The translations under genes and the position numbers were made by a program. From positions 1 through 61,938 of the forward strand of contig NZ_JACCHQ010000036.1 in the NCBI RefSeq assembly GCF_016031655.1: DNA of 61,938 nucleotides, given 5' to 3'. Origin of the DNA: Bradyrhizobium glycinis. Lineage in GTDB: Bacteria > Pseudomonadota > Alphaproteobacteria > Rhizobiales > Xanthobacteraceae. How positions within the stretch are numbered: position 1 is the stretch's first letter; the number at the start of each line of letters is the position of its first letter. Below the pieces are notes generated by a model. The model had not been told where the DNA came from, searched no databases, and saw only the letters and a program-made list of their open reading frames with translations. Below are positions 55,303 through 61,938 of this stretch, piece by piece.

Positions 55303-55902
55303 ATGGTTTTGTCGTCACTGGCGACACAGAAATCTATTGATTCACGGAGCGACCAGCGCGTGGCTTTGGCTATCAACATTCGGTCCGACGATTCCTCGGC
55401 AAGGCGGATCGAAGCCTTGTGGGATGAAGTTGCCGCGTTTGAGAACCAGCCTTCGATGAGAGGTCTCGGCTATCGGCCGCATTTTACATTCGCGATCTAT
55501 GATGCGGCCGAGATTACCGCGAAGAGCGCGTGGTAGGCCATGCTCCGCGCCGTCGGACGCGAAGGGCAATTGCTCGTCGCGTTCAAGCGAATTTGTTGGT
55601 TTGCAGGTCCGCCGCTCGTGCTCTGGGCGGAGCCGGAATTCGATGAAACGCTGGTTCGATGGCACGCTTCGATCAGCGCTGCAATCGATCCAGCCTTTTG
55701 TCGGCTGCACTATCGGCCCGGAAACTGGCGACCTCATTGCACGCTCGGCACACAAATCGCCGACGCAAAGTGTGATGACGCGATCGCCTTCGCGCAGTCA
55801 TTCAACGGCAGCATCAGCGTGCTGTTCGACGTGGTGGATTGCGTTGCTTTTCCGCCTGTGCGTGTGGTTGCGGAACAGGTATTGCCGGTTCGGGCTCCGT
55901 GA
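55303..55902 (+). pseudogene. 2H phosphoesterase (2'-5' RNA ligase/LigT type) gene interrupted by an in-frame TAG
   Basis: Two halves of one 2H phosphoesterase in a single reading frame, split only by TAG at 55534-55536. The first half holds motif 1, H-x-T (RPHFTFAIYD); the second holds motif 2, H-x-T (WRPHCTLGTQ). Both motifs are required for the cyclic-phosphodiesterase/RNA ligase active site, so a truncated product would be inactive. Flanking codons are fully open and family-like (ICWFAGPPLVLWAEPEFDET), which suggests a recent nonsense mutation, a sequencing error, or amber read-through. Intact length would be about 199 residues, normal for the family. Confidence 0.78.
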
Positions 55903-56169
55903 GCCGACGGCTCGCTCATCGATGCCTGGCCGCTCCAGCTGCGACGGTTATCCGTGCGCCTCTCCCGACCATGCCATCCTGCCCCTGTTTTGCCCGACAA
56001 GTCAAACGCGGCTTCGGAAAAGGCGCAACCCCTTGATCCCGCTGGTGCCGTCTACTGTGCATGGGGTTGTTTTGCGATTTTTTTTGACAGAGGGGAAGCA
56101 AGACCCGCAGTCCGTCTACGCTCTTCGAGCTACGCCGGACACGCTTCGCTACTATTGGGTGTGGCTGCG

Positions 56170-56197
56170 CCACGCGAAGCCTTTTGGCGAAGCGTGG
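56170..56197. repeat. inverted repeat at the 3' end of tRNA-Val
   Basis: CCACGCGAAGCC-TTTT-GGCGAAGCGTGG, one mismatch. It overlaps the CCA of the tRNA, so it probably folds in the 3' trailer. The 292 bases between the broken gene and the tRNA hold no other gene. Confidence 0.55.
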
Positions 56198-56269
56198 TGG
56201 GCGCACAAGGGATCGAACCTTGGACCTCTCCCGTGTGAAGGGAACGCTCTCCCGCTGAGCTATGCGCCC
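56195..56269 (-). tRNA. tRNA-Val(CAC)
   Basis: Read on the minus strand: GGGCGCA acceptor pairing with TGCGCCC, D-arm GCTC-AGCGGGA-GAGC, anticodon arm TTCCC-TTCACAC-GGGAG with anticodon CAC (valine, codon GTG), T-arm CAAGG-TTCGATC-CCTTG, discriminator A and encoded CCA. All four stems close with standard or wobble pairs. Confidence 0.96.
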
Positions 56270-56428
56270 GGGACCATCATGCAGGCGGCCGCAACCTTAG
56301 GCCGGCCGGCACATCGGAGCCCGCGATTTAGAAGTGCCGGCCGAAGGTGTCAAGTTTTCAGGCGGCGCGGGGGCGGAAAACCTTCGTCAGGTCGCGCCTT
56401 CCGCAAGGGGAAGCCGGTTTTTGGCCGG

Positions 56429-57727
56429 TTACGCGCCCTGCTGGCGGGCGCGGGAGGCGTGGGCCTGGAGCGCGCGGATGCGCTCGGCGAGCGTTCCGCC
56501 GCCTTCGGGCAGGCGGGGCGCCGTAGCGCCGTTGGTCGCGGCGTCGTTGGCCGGGCGCGGCGCGGGCTTCGGCGGCTGGCCGGCCTCGGCCGCGAGCAGC
56601 GCCTCGATCGGCGAGTTCGGGCCTTCGAGCTGCATCGCGAGCTTGGCGACTTCGGCCGCGATGTCGTTGATGCGCTCGCGCAGAAGCGCGTTCTCCATGC
56701 GCTCGGTCGCCCAGGAACTCTCCGCCTGCTGCTGGATCGCGTTGATGTCGCGCTGAAGCTTGGCGCGCTCGTCGCGCGCGGTGCGCAGTTGCTCCTCCAG
56801 CGCGGCCTTCTCCGCGCGCAGCTGCTCCATCGCAGCCGACGACTTGCCGCCGCTGAGGCCCGCGATCTCGACGCGCAGCTCCTTGATGGTGCGCTCGTTG
56901 GCCTCGTTGGCCTGGCGCAGCTGGTTGTTCTCATAGTCGCGCTCGGCAAGCAGCTTGCCCTGCGTGGCAAGGCGTGCCTCGAGATCGGCGACGCGGCCCG
57001 ACAGCATCTCGGCCTCCTTGACCTGCACGATGAGCTGGCGGTCGAGCTCGGTGACGCGCTGGCTCAGATTCTCGACGCGGCCGCGCGCCTCGCCGAGCTC
57101 GCGCGAGGCGGTCTCGGATTCGGTGCGCTCCTGTGCGAGGCGCGCTTGCGTGGCGGCAAATTCCTTTTCGGCATCGCCGACGCGGTGCTTCAATTCCTCG
57201 ATCTGCGCGCGCACCGCGATCAGCTCGACCTGGCGGCTCTCCGCCATCATCGAGCGGTCGGACAGTTCGGAGTTGATCTTGGCGAGCTCGGCCTGCTTGT
57301 CGGCCAGCGCGATCTCGGCCTGGCGGAGAGCTTCGGTCTTGGCGCTGAATTCCTCCTCGGTGGCGCGGAGCTGCTCCTTCACCGCCTTCTCGCGCGCCTC
57401 CAGCGCGAAGATGGTGGCGTTCTTCTCGCCGAGCTCGATCTTCATGCGGTTGATGGCGTCGCTCTTCTTGCCGAGCTCGGCGAGCTGGCTCGTGGTCTTG
57501 TTCTTGAGCTGCTCGACGCTCATCTCGAGCCGCCGGGCGGACATGGCGAACTCGGCGCGGAGCTGGTCCTTGTCGGCTTGGATCTCGGCCATCGACAGCG
57601 GGGTGGCGGCCTCGAGCCGGCGCGTGGTCAGGCGCACCGCGCGGTTATGCACCAGCGGCACGATCGCGAGCCCGCACAGCATCGAGAGCAGGAAACCGAT
57701 CGCCAGATACATGATCGGTTCGACCAT
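56429..57727 (-). CDS. membrane-anchored coiled-coil protein
   Basis: A 432-residue protein: N-terminal TM helix (IMYLAIGFLLSMLCGLAIVP, residues 5-24) followed by continuous heptad coiled coil (about 45-375, rich in Glu, Ala, Lys and Arg), then a Pro/Ala linker and short helical tail (EGGGTLAERIRALQAHASR). Single-pass inner-membrane topology with a long cytoplasmic rod fits a scaffold or tether. No enzymatic motif. Located 120 bases downstream of eipA on the same strand. Conserved-looking in Bradyrhizobiaceae; function unknown. Confidence 0.83.
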   Translation of the reverse strand: MVEPIMYLAIGFLLSMLCGLAIVPLVHNRAVRLTTRRLEAATPLSMAEIQADKDQLRAEFAMSARRLEMSVEQLKNKTTSQLAELGKKSDAINRMKIELGEKNATIFALEAREKAVKEQLRATEEEFSAKTEALRQAEIALADKQAELAKINSELSDRSMMAESRQVELIAVRAQIEELKHRVGDAEKEFAATQARLAQERTESETASRELGEARGRVENLSQRVTELDRQLIVQVKEAEMLSGRVADLEARLATQGKLLAERDYENNQLRQANEANERTIKELRVEIAGLSGGKSSAAMEQLRAEKAALEEQLRTARDERAKLQRDINAIQQQAESSWATERMENALLRERINDIAAEVAKLAMQLEGPNSPIEALLAAEAGQPPKPAPRPANDAATNGATAPRLPEGGGTLAERIRALQAHASRARQQGA

Positions 57728-57847
57728 GGGCCAGAACTCCCAAGCTTAAGGAAAAATTCACCAACGACAATGCCATGGCGGGCCGGCAAAAAGCCAGCCC
57801 CGCTCTGTCGTTAACCTTGATCGGTGGGCAGTGGGGAGGGCGCGCGC

Positions 57848-58453
57848 CTAGAACGGGTTCCAGGTCGCCCGCGGGGTGTATTTGAGGTAGCCGATATTGG
57901 CGCCGAGGCGCAGGCCTATCCCGGAGCGGATCGGCACCAGCACGATGTTGTTGGCCGTGAGCGCCGTCATGCCGAAGCCGCCGATGATGTAGGCCGAGCC
58001 GTCGATGCCGGCGAAGCGCTGGTAGATCGCGTTGGTGGCGGGCAGGTTGTAGACCAGCGTCATGGTGCGGGCGCCGTCGCCGCCCCAGTCGAAGCCGAGC
58101 GAGGGGCCCTGCCAATAGACGCGCAGGTCGCCGGCGTTCTTGGTGTAGAGCGTGCCCTCGCCGTAGCGCAGGCCGGCGACGAAGGCGCCGGAGCCTTCCT
58201 CACCCAGGATGTAGCCGTTCGGCAGGCCCCATTGGCTGACCGCCTTCTCGATGATCGAGGCGAGCCCGCGCGAGACGTTGCCGAAGAAGCGATGGCCGGC
58301 GGTGACCAGCTCGTCCGGCCCATAGGTATTGGGCGTCGGGGTCCGCTGCGGCGGCGGCAGGTCAGGCGGCGGCGCCTGCTGGGCGGAGGCCGGCATGATC
58401 CAGCCGATCATCCCGGCAAGCGCGAGCGCAGCAAGGCGTGATGCGAAAGTCAT
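57848..58453 (-). CDS. eipA: EipA family (DUF1134) envelope protein
   Basis: A 201-residue secreted DUF1134 protein. Signal peptide (LAALALAGMIGWIMPASAQQ), Pro-rich linker (PPPDLPPPQRTPTPNTYG), and the DUF1134 core (VSRGLASIIEKAVSQWGLPN; GPSLGFDWGGDGARTMTLVY; FAGIDGSAYIIGGFGMTAL). EipA in Brucella is a periplasmic beta-barrel-like protein needed for envelope integrity and virulence; here it would act in the periplasm. Divergent from the YHS-domain gene. Confidence 0.92.
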   Translation of the reverse strand: MTFASRLAALALAGMIGWIMPASAQQAPPPDLPPPQRTPTPNTYGPDELVTAGHRFFGNVSRGLASIIEKAVSQWGLPNGYILGEEGSGAFVAGLRYGEGTLYTKNAGDLRVYWQGPSLGFDWGGDGARTMTLVYNLPATNAIYQRFAGIDGSAYIIGGFGMTALTANNIVLVPIRSGIGLRLGANIGYLKYTPRATWNPF

Positions 58454-58543
58454 AAAGAACCCCTGGTACCGAATCCGGTCGCTTCCTTAACCTGACGCCA
58501 ACAGGCACGGCTCTAGGTTGCGCCGGATGTCCCCTCGACTCGG

Positions 58544-59077
58544 ATGTTATCCGCAGCAACTATGACGGCACAACGGCAGGAAGATAGCCCTTTGCGCCCC
58601 GGAATTGCCTTGATCGCCCGCCGCCTCTGCCTGCTGGCGGGCATTTGGATCCTCGGCGCAGGCGGGCCGGCAGGGGCCGCCACCACCGAGCGGATCGTCG
58701 TCAACCGCTTCACCGGCGTCGCCATCGAGGGCTTCGACCCCGTCGCCTATTTCGTGGCCGGCGCGGCCGTGCAGGGGACGGCGGAGTTCGAGGCGAACCT
58801 CTGGGGGGCGGTCTGGCGCTTCCGCAACGAGGGCAACCGCGCCTCTTTCCTGGCCCATCCCGAGATCTACGGACCGCAATTCGGAGGTTATGATCCGGTC
58901 GATATCGCCCGCGGCGTCACTGTCGCCGCCAATCCGCATTTCTTCGCGATCGTGGCGCAGCGGCTCTATCTGTTCAGCCGGGAAGACAATCGCGACGCCT
59001 TCGTCGCCGATCCCGAGCGCTTCCTCTATGAGGTGGGTAAGCGCTGGCCCGCCCTGCAGGAGAAACTCGGGCAGTAA
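58544..59077 (+). CDS. secreted YHS domain protein
   Basis: A 177-residue protein with a signal peptide or anchor (IARRLCLLAGIWILGAGGPA) and a YHS-like domain (GVAIEGFDPVAYFVAGAAVQ; WRFRNEGNRASFLAHPEIYG; PQFGGYDPVDIARGVTVAAN). The domain lacks the metal cysteines of classical YHS. Two in-frame ATGs, 58544 and 58562, are possible; I report the longer. Members are common in alphaproteobacteria; function unknown, possibly copper or heme related. Confidence 0.8.
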   Translation: MLSAATMTAQRQEDSPLRPGIALIARRLCLLAGIWILGAGGPAGAATTERIVVNRFTGVAIEGFDPVAYFVAGAAVQGTAEFEANLWGAVWRFRNEGNRASFLAHPEIYGPQFGGYDPVDIARGVTVAANPHFFAIVAQRLYLFSREDNRDAFVADPERFLYEVGKRWPALQEKLGQ

Positions 59078-59086
59078 CGAGCCCGG

Positions 59087-59917
59087 TCAGTAGCAGCCTA
59101 CCGCCTGCGGGTCGCCCCAGGCGATGAATTCCGGGATGATGAAGCCGGTATCGCTGCGCTGGCCGAATCGGAGCTCGCCGCCCTTGCCGTCGGTCACCTT
59201 GCCGCCGGCCGCGGTCACGACCGCGCAGCCGGCCCCGACGTCCCATTCCGAGGTGGGCCCGAAACGGGGATAGATGTCGGCGCTGCCTTCCGCGATCCGG
59301 CCGAATTTTACGGCCGAGCCGCACGTCATCCTGACGGCATTGGGCCTGCTCGCGACGAACGCCTCGCTTCTGGCATCGCCGTGCGAACGGCTCACCGCGG
59401 CGATCCAGGGCTCCCCCCGGGTCGGCAGCTTGCGGGTGCGGATCGGCTCGGCGGCTGCGATCGTCGCCCCGTTGAGCCTCACGCGCTCGGCGCCATGGCC
59501 GACGATGCCGCGCCAGAGCAGGCCGAGCGCGGGCGCGGAGACGATGCCGAGCAGCGGCACGCCGTCGGTCACCAATGCAAGGTTGACGGTGAACTCGTCG
59601 CGGCCGGCGACGAACTCCTTGGTGCCGTCGAGCGGATCGATCAGGAAGAGGCTGCCCTGAAACGGCGGGGCGGCGAGCCCGGTCCGCTCCTCCGACAGCG
59701 TCGGAACGTCGCCCGCGAGCTGAGCAAGCCCCTCCGCGATGATTCGGTCGGCGGCAAGGTCGGCCTCGGTCACCGGCGAGCCATCCTGCTTGCCGTCGAT
59801 CCGCATGGCAGCGCGGTTGACGGCAAGGATCGCCTCGCCCGCCCTCACCACCAGCGCGGTCAGCGGCTCCATCAGGCCGGAAGCGGCCGCTCCGTCAATG
59901 ATCCGCTTCACCTGCAT
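59087..59917 (-). CDS. cysQ: 3'(2'),5'-bisphosphate nucleotidase CysQ
   Basis: A 276-residue lithium-sensitive inositol-monophosphatase-fold enzyme that removes the 3'-phosphate from PAP made in sulfate assimilation. Metal-binding motifs SPVTEADLAAD, LSEE, LIDPLDGTKEF and the C-terminal TSEWDVGAGCAVVTAAGGKV. Cytosolic. Single gene facing the YHS-domain gene (9-base gap at stops). Length and motif spacing are normal. Confidence 0.96.
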   Translation of the reverse strand: MQVKRIIDGAAASGLMEPLTALVVRAGEAILAVNRAAMRIDGKQDGSPVTEADLAADRIIAEGLAQLAGDVPTLSEERTGLAAPPFQGSLFLIDPLDGTKEFVAGRDEFTVNLALVTDGVPLLGIVSAPALGLLWRGIVGHGAERVRLNGATIAAAEPIRTRKLPTRGEPWIAAVSRSHGDARSEAFVASRPNAVRMTCGSAVKFGRIAEGSADIYPRFGPTSEWDVGAGCAVVTAAGGKVTDGKGGELRFGQRSDTGFIIPEFIAWGDPQAVGCY

Positions 59918-60114
59918 GCCTCATCTGTCGGCAATATCGTTCCTCGTCCACTGATGCGTCCCGATCGATTCGCTTGGGCTTATGGCCGCCTCGAACCGAT
60001 CGCAGCTAGCTGCCGCGGGGTTGCGAATGTTAGAACCCGCAGTATCCGTCAAGCATGCGTGATTCGCGGCGTCCAGCGCCGTGCAATTCCAGGAACCCTC
60101 CAGGACCCCATTAT

Positions 60115-60768
60115 ATGTCTGACGCTTCGTCGCCCCCGACCACTGCCGCTCCTGATATGCTCGAACTCGCCGCGCTGTTGTGCTCGCGGGTCTGCCACGA
60201 TCTCATCAGCCCCGTCGGCGCCATCGTCAACGGGCTCGAAGTGCTCGACGACGATCCCAAGCCCGAGGACCGCGAGTTCGCGCTCGACCTGATTCGCAAG
60301 AGCGCCAAGACGGCCTCCGCCCGGCTCCAGTTCTGCCGCCTTGCCTTCGGCGCGGCCGGCTCCTCCGGCGCGCAGATCGATCTCGGCGACGCGCAGACCA
60401 TGGCGAAGGGCCATATCGAGGACGGCAAGTGCTCAATCACCTGGAATCTGCCACGGCTGCTGCTGCCGAAGAACCGCGTCAAGCTGCTGCTCAACATGCT
60501 GGTCGTCGCCCAGCATACGATCCCGCGCGGCGGCATGCTGACGGTCGATCCGGTCGGCGAGGGCGAGGCGATGAGCTTTCGCATCACCGCCACCGGACAT
60601 AATGCGCGCCTGCCGCAGAACATCTCCGAGCTCCTGAGCGGCGAGCGCGGGCCGGCTGCCGATGCGCATGCGATCCAGCCTTATTACACGCGGCTGCTCG
60701 CGCAGGCCTGCGGGCTCACCGTGACGCTCAAGCCGGAAGGCGAAGCCATCATCGTTACCGCTTCGTAA
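60115..60768 (+). CDS. chpT: histidine phosphotransferase ChpT
   Basis: A 217-residue ChpT, which relays phosphate between the CckA kinase and the regulators CtrA and CpdR in the alphaproteobacterial cell cycle. Helix-hairpin with phospho-His28 (LLCSRVCHDLISPVGAIVNG), then a HATPase-like domain that has lost the ATP-binding G boxes (LPKNRVKLLLNMLVVAQHTI). ATG at 60115 is chosen for the normal family N-terminus. cheA follows after a terminator-like hairpin. Confidence 0.93.
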   Translation: MSDASSPPTTAAPDMLELAALLCSRVCHDLISPVGAIVNGLEVLDDDPKPEDREFALDLIRKSAKTASARLQFCRLAFGAAGSSGAQIDLGDAQTMAKGHIEDGKCSITWNLPRLLLPKNRVKLLLNMLVVAQHTIPRGGMLTVDPVGEGEAMSFRITATGHNARLPQNISELLSGERGPAADAHAIQPYYTRLLAQACGLTVTLKPEGEAIIVTAS

Positions 60769-60809
60769 ACGCGAAGCCTCGCTCGCGACGTGTTAATGCA
60801 ATCTTGACG

Positions 60810-60848
60810 AGGCGCTTCGGCTTGTCCGGAGCGCCTTATCTCTTTGTT
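60810..60848 (+). terminator. probable rho-independent terminator after chpT
   Basis: AGGCGCTTCGG-CTTG-TCCGGAGCGCCT hairpin (about 11 pairs with one wobble) followed by T-rich TATCTCTTTGTT. The remaining bases to 60966 should hold the cheA promoter. Confidence 0.55.
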
Positions 60849-60966
60849 GGTTCCGTTCTTTTGCACATACTCAACCAATATTAAACGCTTTGCGGTGAAG
60901 CTGGCCCCATTCCGAAATGGCGCATCACGCCTCGTGCGCGCCCTTCCTGTATGAAGGCCTGTTTTC

Positions 60967-61938
60967 ATGGATGATCTGTTGCGGGAGTTTCTGACGGAGA
61001 CCAGCGAGAGCCTGGACACCGTGGACAATCAGCTGGTGAAGTTCGAGCAGGAGCCGAACAACGCCAAGATCCTGGATAACATCTTCCGCCTGGTCCACAC
61101 CATCAAGGGCACCTGCGGCTTCCTCGGCCTGCCGCGGCTGGAAGCGCTGGCGCATGCCGGCGAGACCCTGATGGGCAAGTTCCGCGACGGCATGCCGGTC
61201 ACCGCCGAGGCGGTGACGGTGATCCTGTCCTCGATCGACCGCATCAAGGAGATTTTGGCTGGGCTGGAGGCAACCGAAGCCGAGCCGGAGGGGAACGACC
61301 GCGATCTCATCGACAAGCTGGAGGCGATGGTCGAGCAGGGCATGGCGGCGATGTCAGGCTCGGCGCAGCTGATGCCGGCCGCTGGTAGCTCAGTTCCCGT
61401 GGCCGATGCGCCGCCGCTGGTGCCGGAAGCCCCGGCGGCTGCGCCCGCCAAGGCGATGACCATGGGCACGCTGGTCGAGCAGACCCTGGAGCGCCCCTTG
61501 CGTCCGGGCGAGGTCTCGCTCGACGAGCTCGAGCGCGCCTTCCGCGAGACCGCGATCGAAGCGCCGGTGCCCGCGTCCGTTGCCAAGGCCGAGGTCAAGG
61601 CCGAGGTCAAGGCCGCGCCGGCGGCCGAAGCCGCCGTTGTCAAGGAAACTGCGAAGGAAACCGCAAAGCCCGCCAAGGAGAAGGCCGCGCCGAAGAAGTC
61701 GATGGCCGACGAGAGCGCGGGCGAGGGCGAGCGCATCGCCAACCAGTCGATCCGCGTCAACGTGGATACGCTGGAGCACCTGATGACCATGGTCTCCGAG
61801 CTGGTCCTGACCCGCAACCAGCTCTTGGAGATCTCCCGCCGCAACGAGGACACCGAGTTCAAGGTGCCGTTGCAGCGCCTCTCCAACGTCACCGCCGAGC
61901 TGCAGGAAGGCGTCATGAAGACGCGCATGCAGCCGATC
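60967..61938 (+). CDS. cheA: chemotaxis histidine kinase CheA, N-terminal part (3' end outside window)
   Basis: 324 codons of CheA. P1 HPt domain with phospho-His44 (RLVHTIKGTCGFLGL), an Ala/Pro/Lys-rich linker (about 140-255; tandem KAEVKAEVKA and KETAKETAK) in place of a clear P2, and the start of the P3 dimerisation region (INQSI-like IANQSIRVNVDTLEHLMTMV and SELVLTRNQLLEISR). P4/P5 lie beyond the right edge. It phosphorylates CheY/CheB in response to receptors. Neighbouring cheW/cheY genes are expected outside the window. Confidence 0.96.
   Translation, partial: MDDLLREFLTETSESLDTVDNQLVKFEQEPNNAKILDNIFRLVHTIKGTCGFLGLPRLEALAHAGETLMGKFRDGMPVTAEAVTVILSSIDRIKEILAGLEATEAEPEGNDRDLIDKLEAMVEQGMAAMSGSAQLMPAAGSSVPVADAPPLVPEAPAAAPAKAMTMGTLVEQTLERPLRPGEVSLDELERAFRETAIEAPVPASVAKAEVKAEVKAAPAAEAAVVKETAKETAKPAKEKAAPKKSMADESAGEGERIANQSIRVNVDTLEHLMTMVSELVLTRNQLLEISRRNEDTEFKVPLQRLSNVTAELQEGVMKTRMQPI

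Noticed and set aside
55499..57814. A 771-codon open frame on the plus strand over the tRNA and the coiled-coil gene
   Set aside because: It would run through tRNA-Val and the antisense of a coiled-coil gene, giving Arg/Leu/Ala-rich sequence without domains.

Overview
The window is GC-rich chromosomal DNA from an alphaproteobacterium, most likely Bradyrhizobium or a close relative in the Nitrobacteraceae. The evidence is a 999-residue PutA whose length and catalytic Cys792 match the Bradyrhizobium enzyme, a ChpT phosphotransferase gene beside cheA, an EipA (DUF1134) envelope protein, tandem CYP153-type P450s, and intergenic palindromic repeats typical of this group. I see no prophage, insertion sequence, CRISPR array or rRNA operon. 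There is one clear tRNA gene, tRNA-Val(CAC). The two edge genes are cut: an acyl-CoA dehydrogenase on the left and cheA on the right.

Left part (1-14.6 kb): a leftward acyl-CoA operon (crotonase-fold protein plus two acyl-CoA dehydrogenases), a LemA/TPM operon, a lysine/glutamate-rich membrane protein, a secreted monoheme protein, a GST, a CoA transferase, putA with its divergent Lrp-type regulator, and a cold-shock gene. Next (14.7-21.3 kb) come a periplasmic sulfite dehydrogenase pair (sorA-sorB), a membrane adenylate cyclase with histidine-rich TM anchor and [2Fe-2S] domain (CyaC-like), a GT39-type glycosyltransferase and a threonine synthase.

The most interesting block is 21.5-24.9 kb. 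A GTP-cyclohydrolase-II-like protein (URC1 type), a DUF1688 protein (URC4/urg3 type) and a uracil phosphoribosyltransferase-like protein (URC6 type) form a bacterial version of the fungal URC uracil-catabolism set. It is preceded by a promoter and a short leader with two hairpins, the second a terminator-like hairpin just before the first start codon. The phosphoribosyltransferase has lost its standard PRPP-loop sequence.

Middle part (25-45 kb): M48 protease with a DUF898 membrane protein, two tandem P450s, a LysR-controlled operon (acyl-CoA dehydrogenase, CoA transferase, MaoC-type hydratase) that looks like dicarboxylic-acid catabolism, a benzoylformate decarboxylase, a divergent SDR/MarR pair around a perfect 29-bp palindrome, another SDR, a TrhA/hemolysin III protein, the YcjX/YcjF pair, a DUF2927 protein, an L,D-transpeptidase and a second TPP-dependent enzyme.

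Right part (45.8-61.9 kb): a PD-(D/E)XK-like protein, small hypothetical proteins, a GreA/GreB-like protein, a six-GAF sensor kinase translationally coupled to a response regulator, a universal stress protein, a 2H phosphoesterase gene broken by an in-frame amber codon, tRNA-Val, a membrane coiled-coil protein, eipA, a YHS-domain protein, cysQ, chpT and the start of cheA. Several families of dispersed palindromic repeats punctuate the intergenic spaces. All functional calls rest on reading motifs by eye; no database search was possible.
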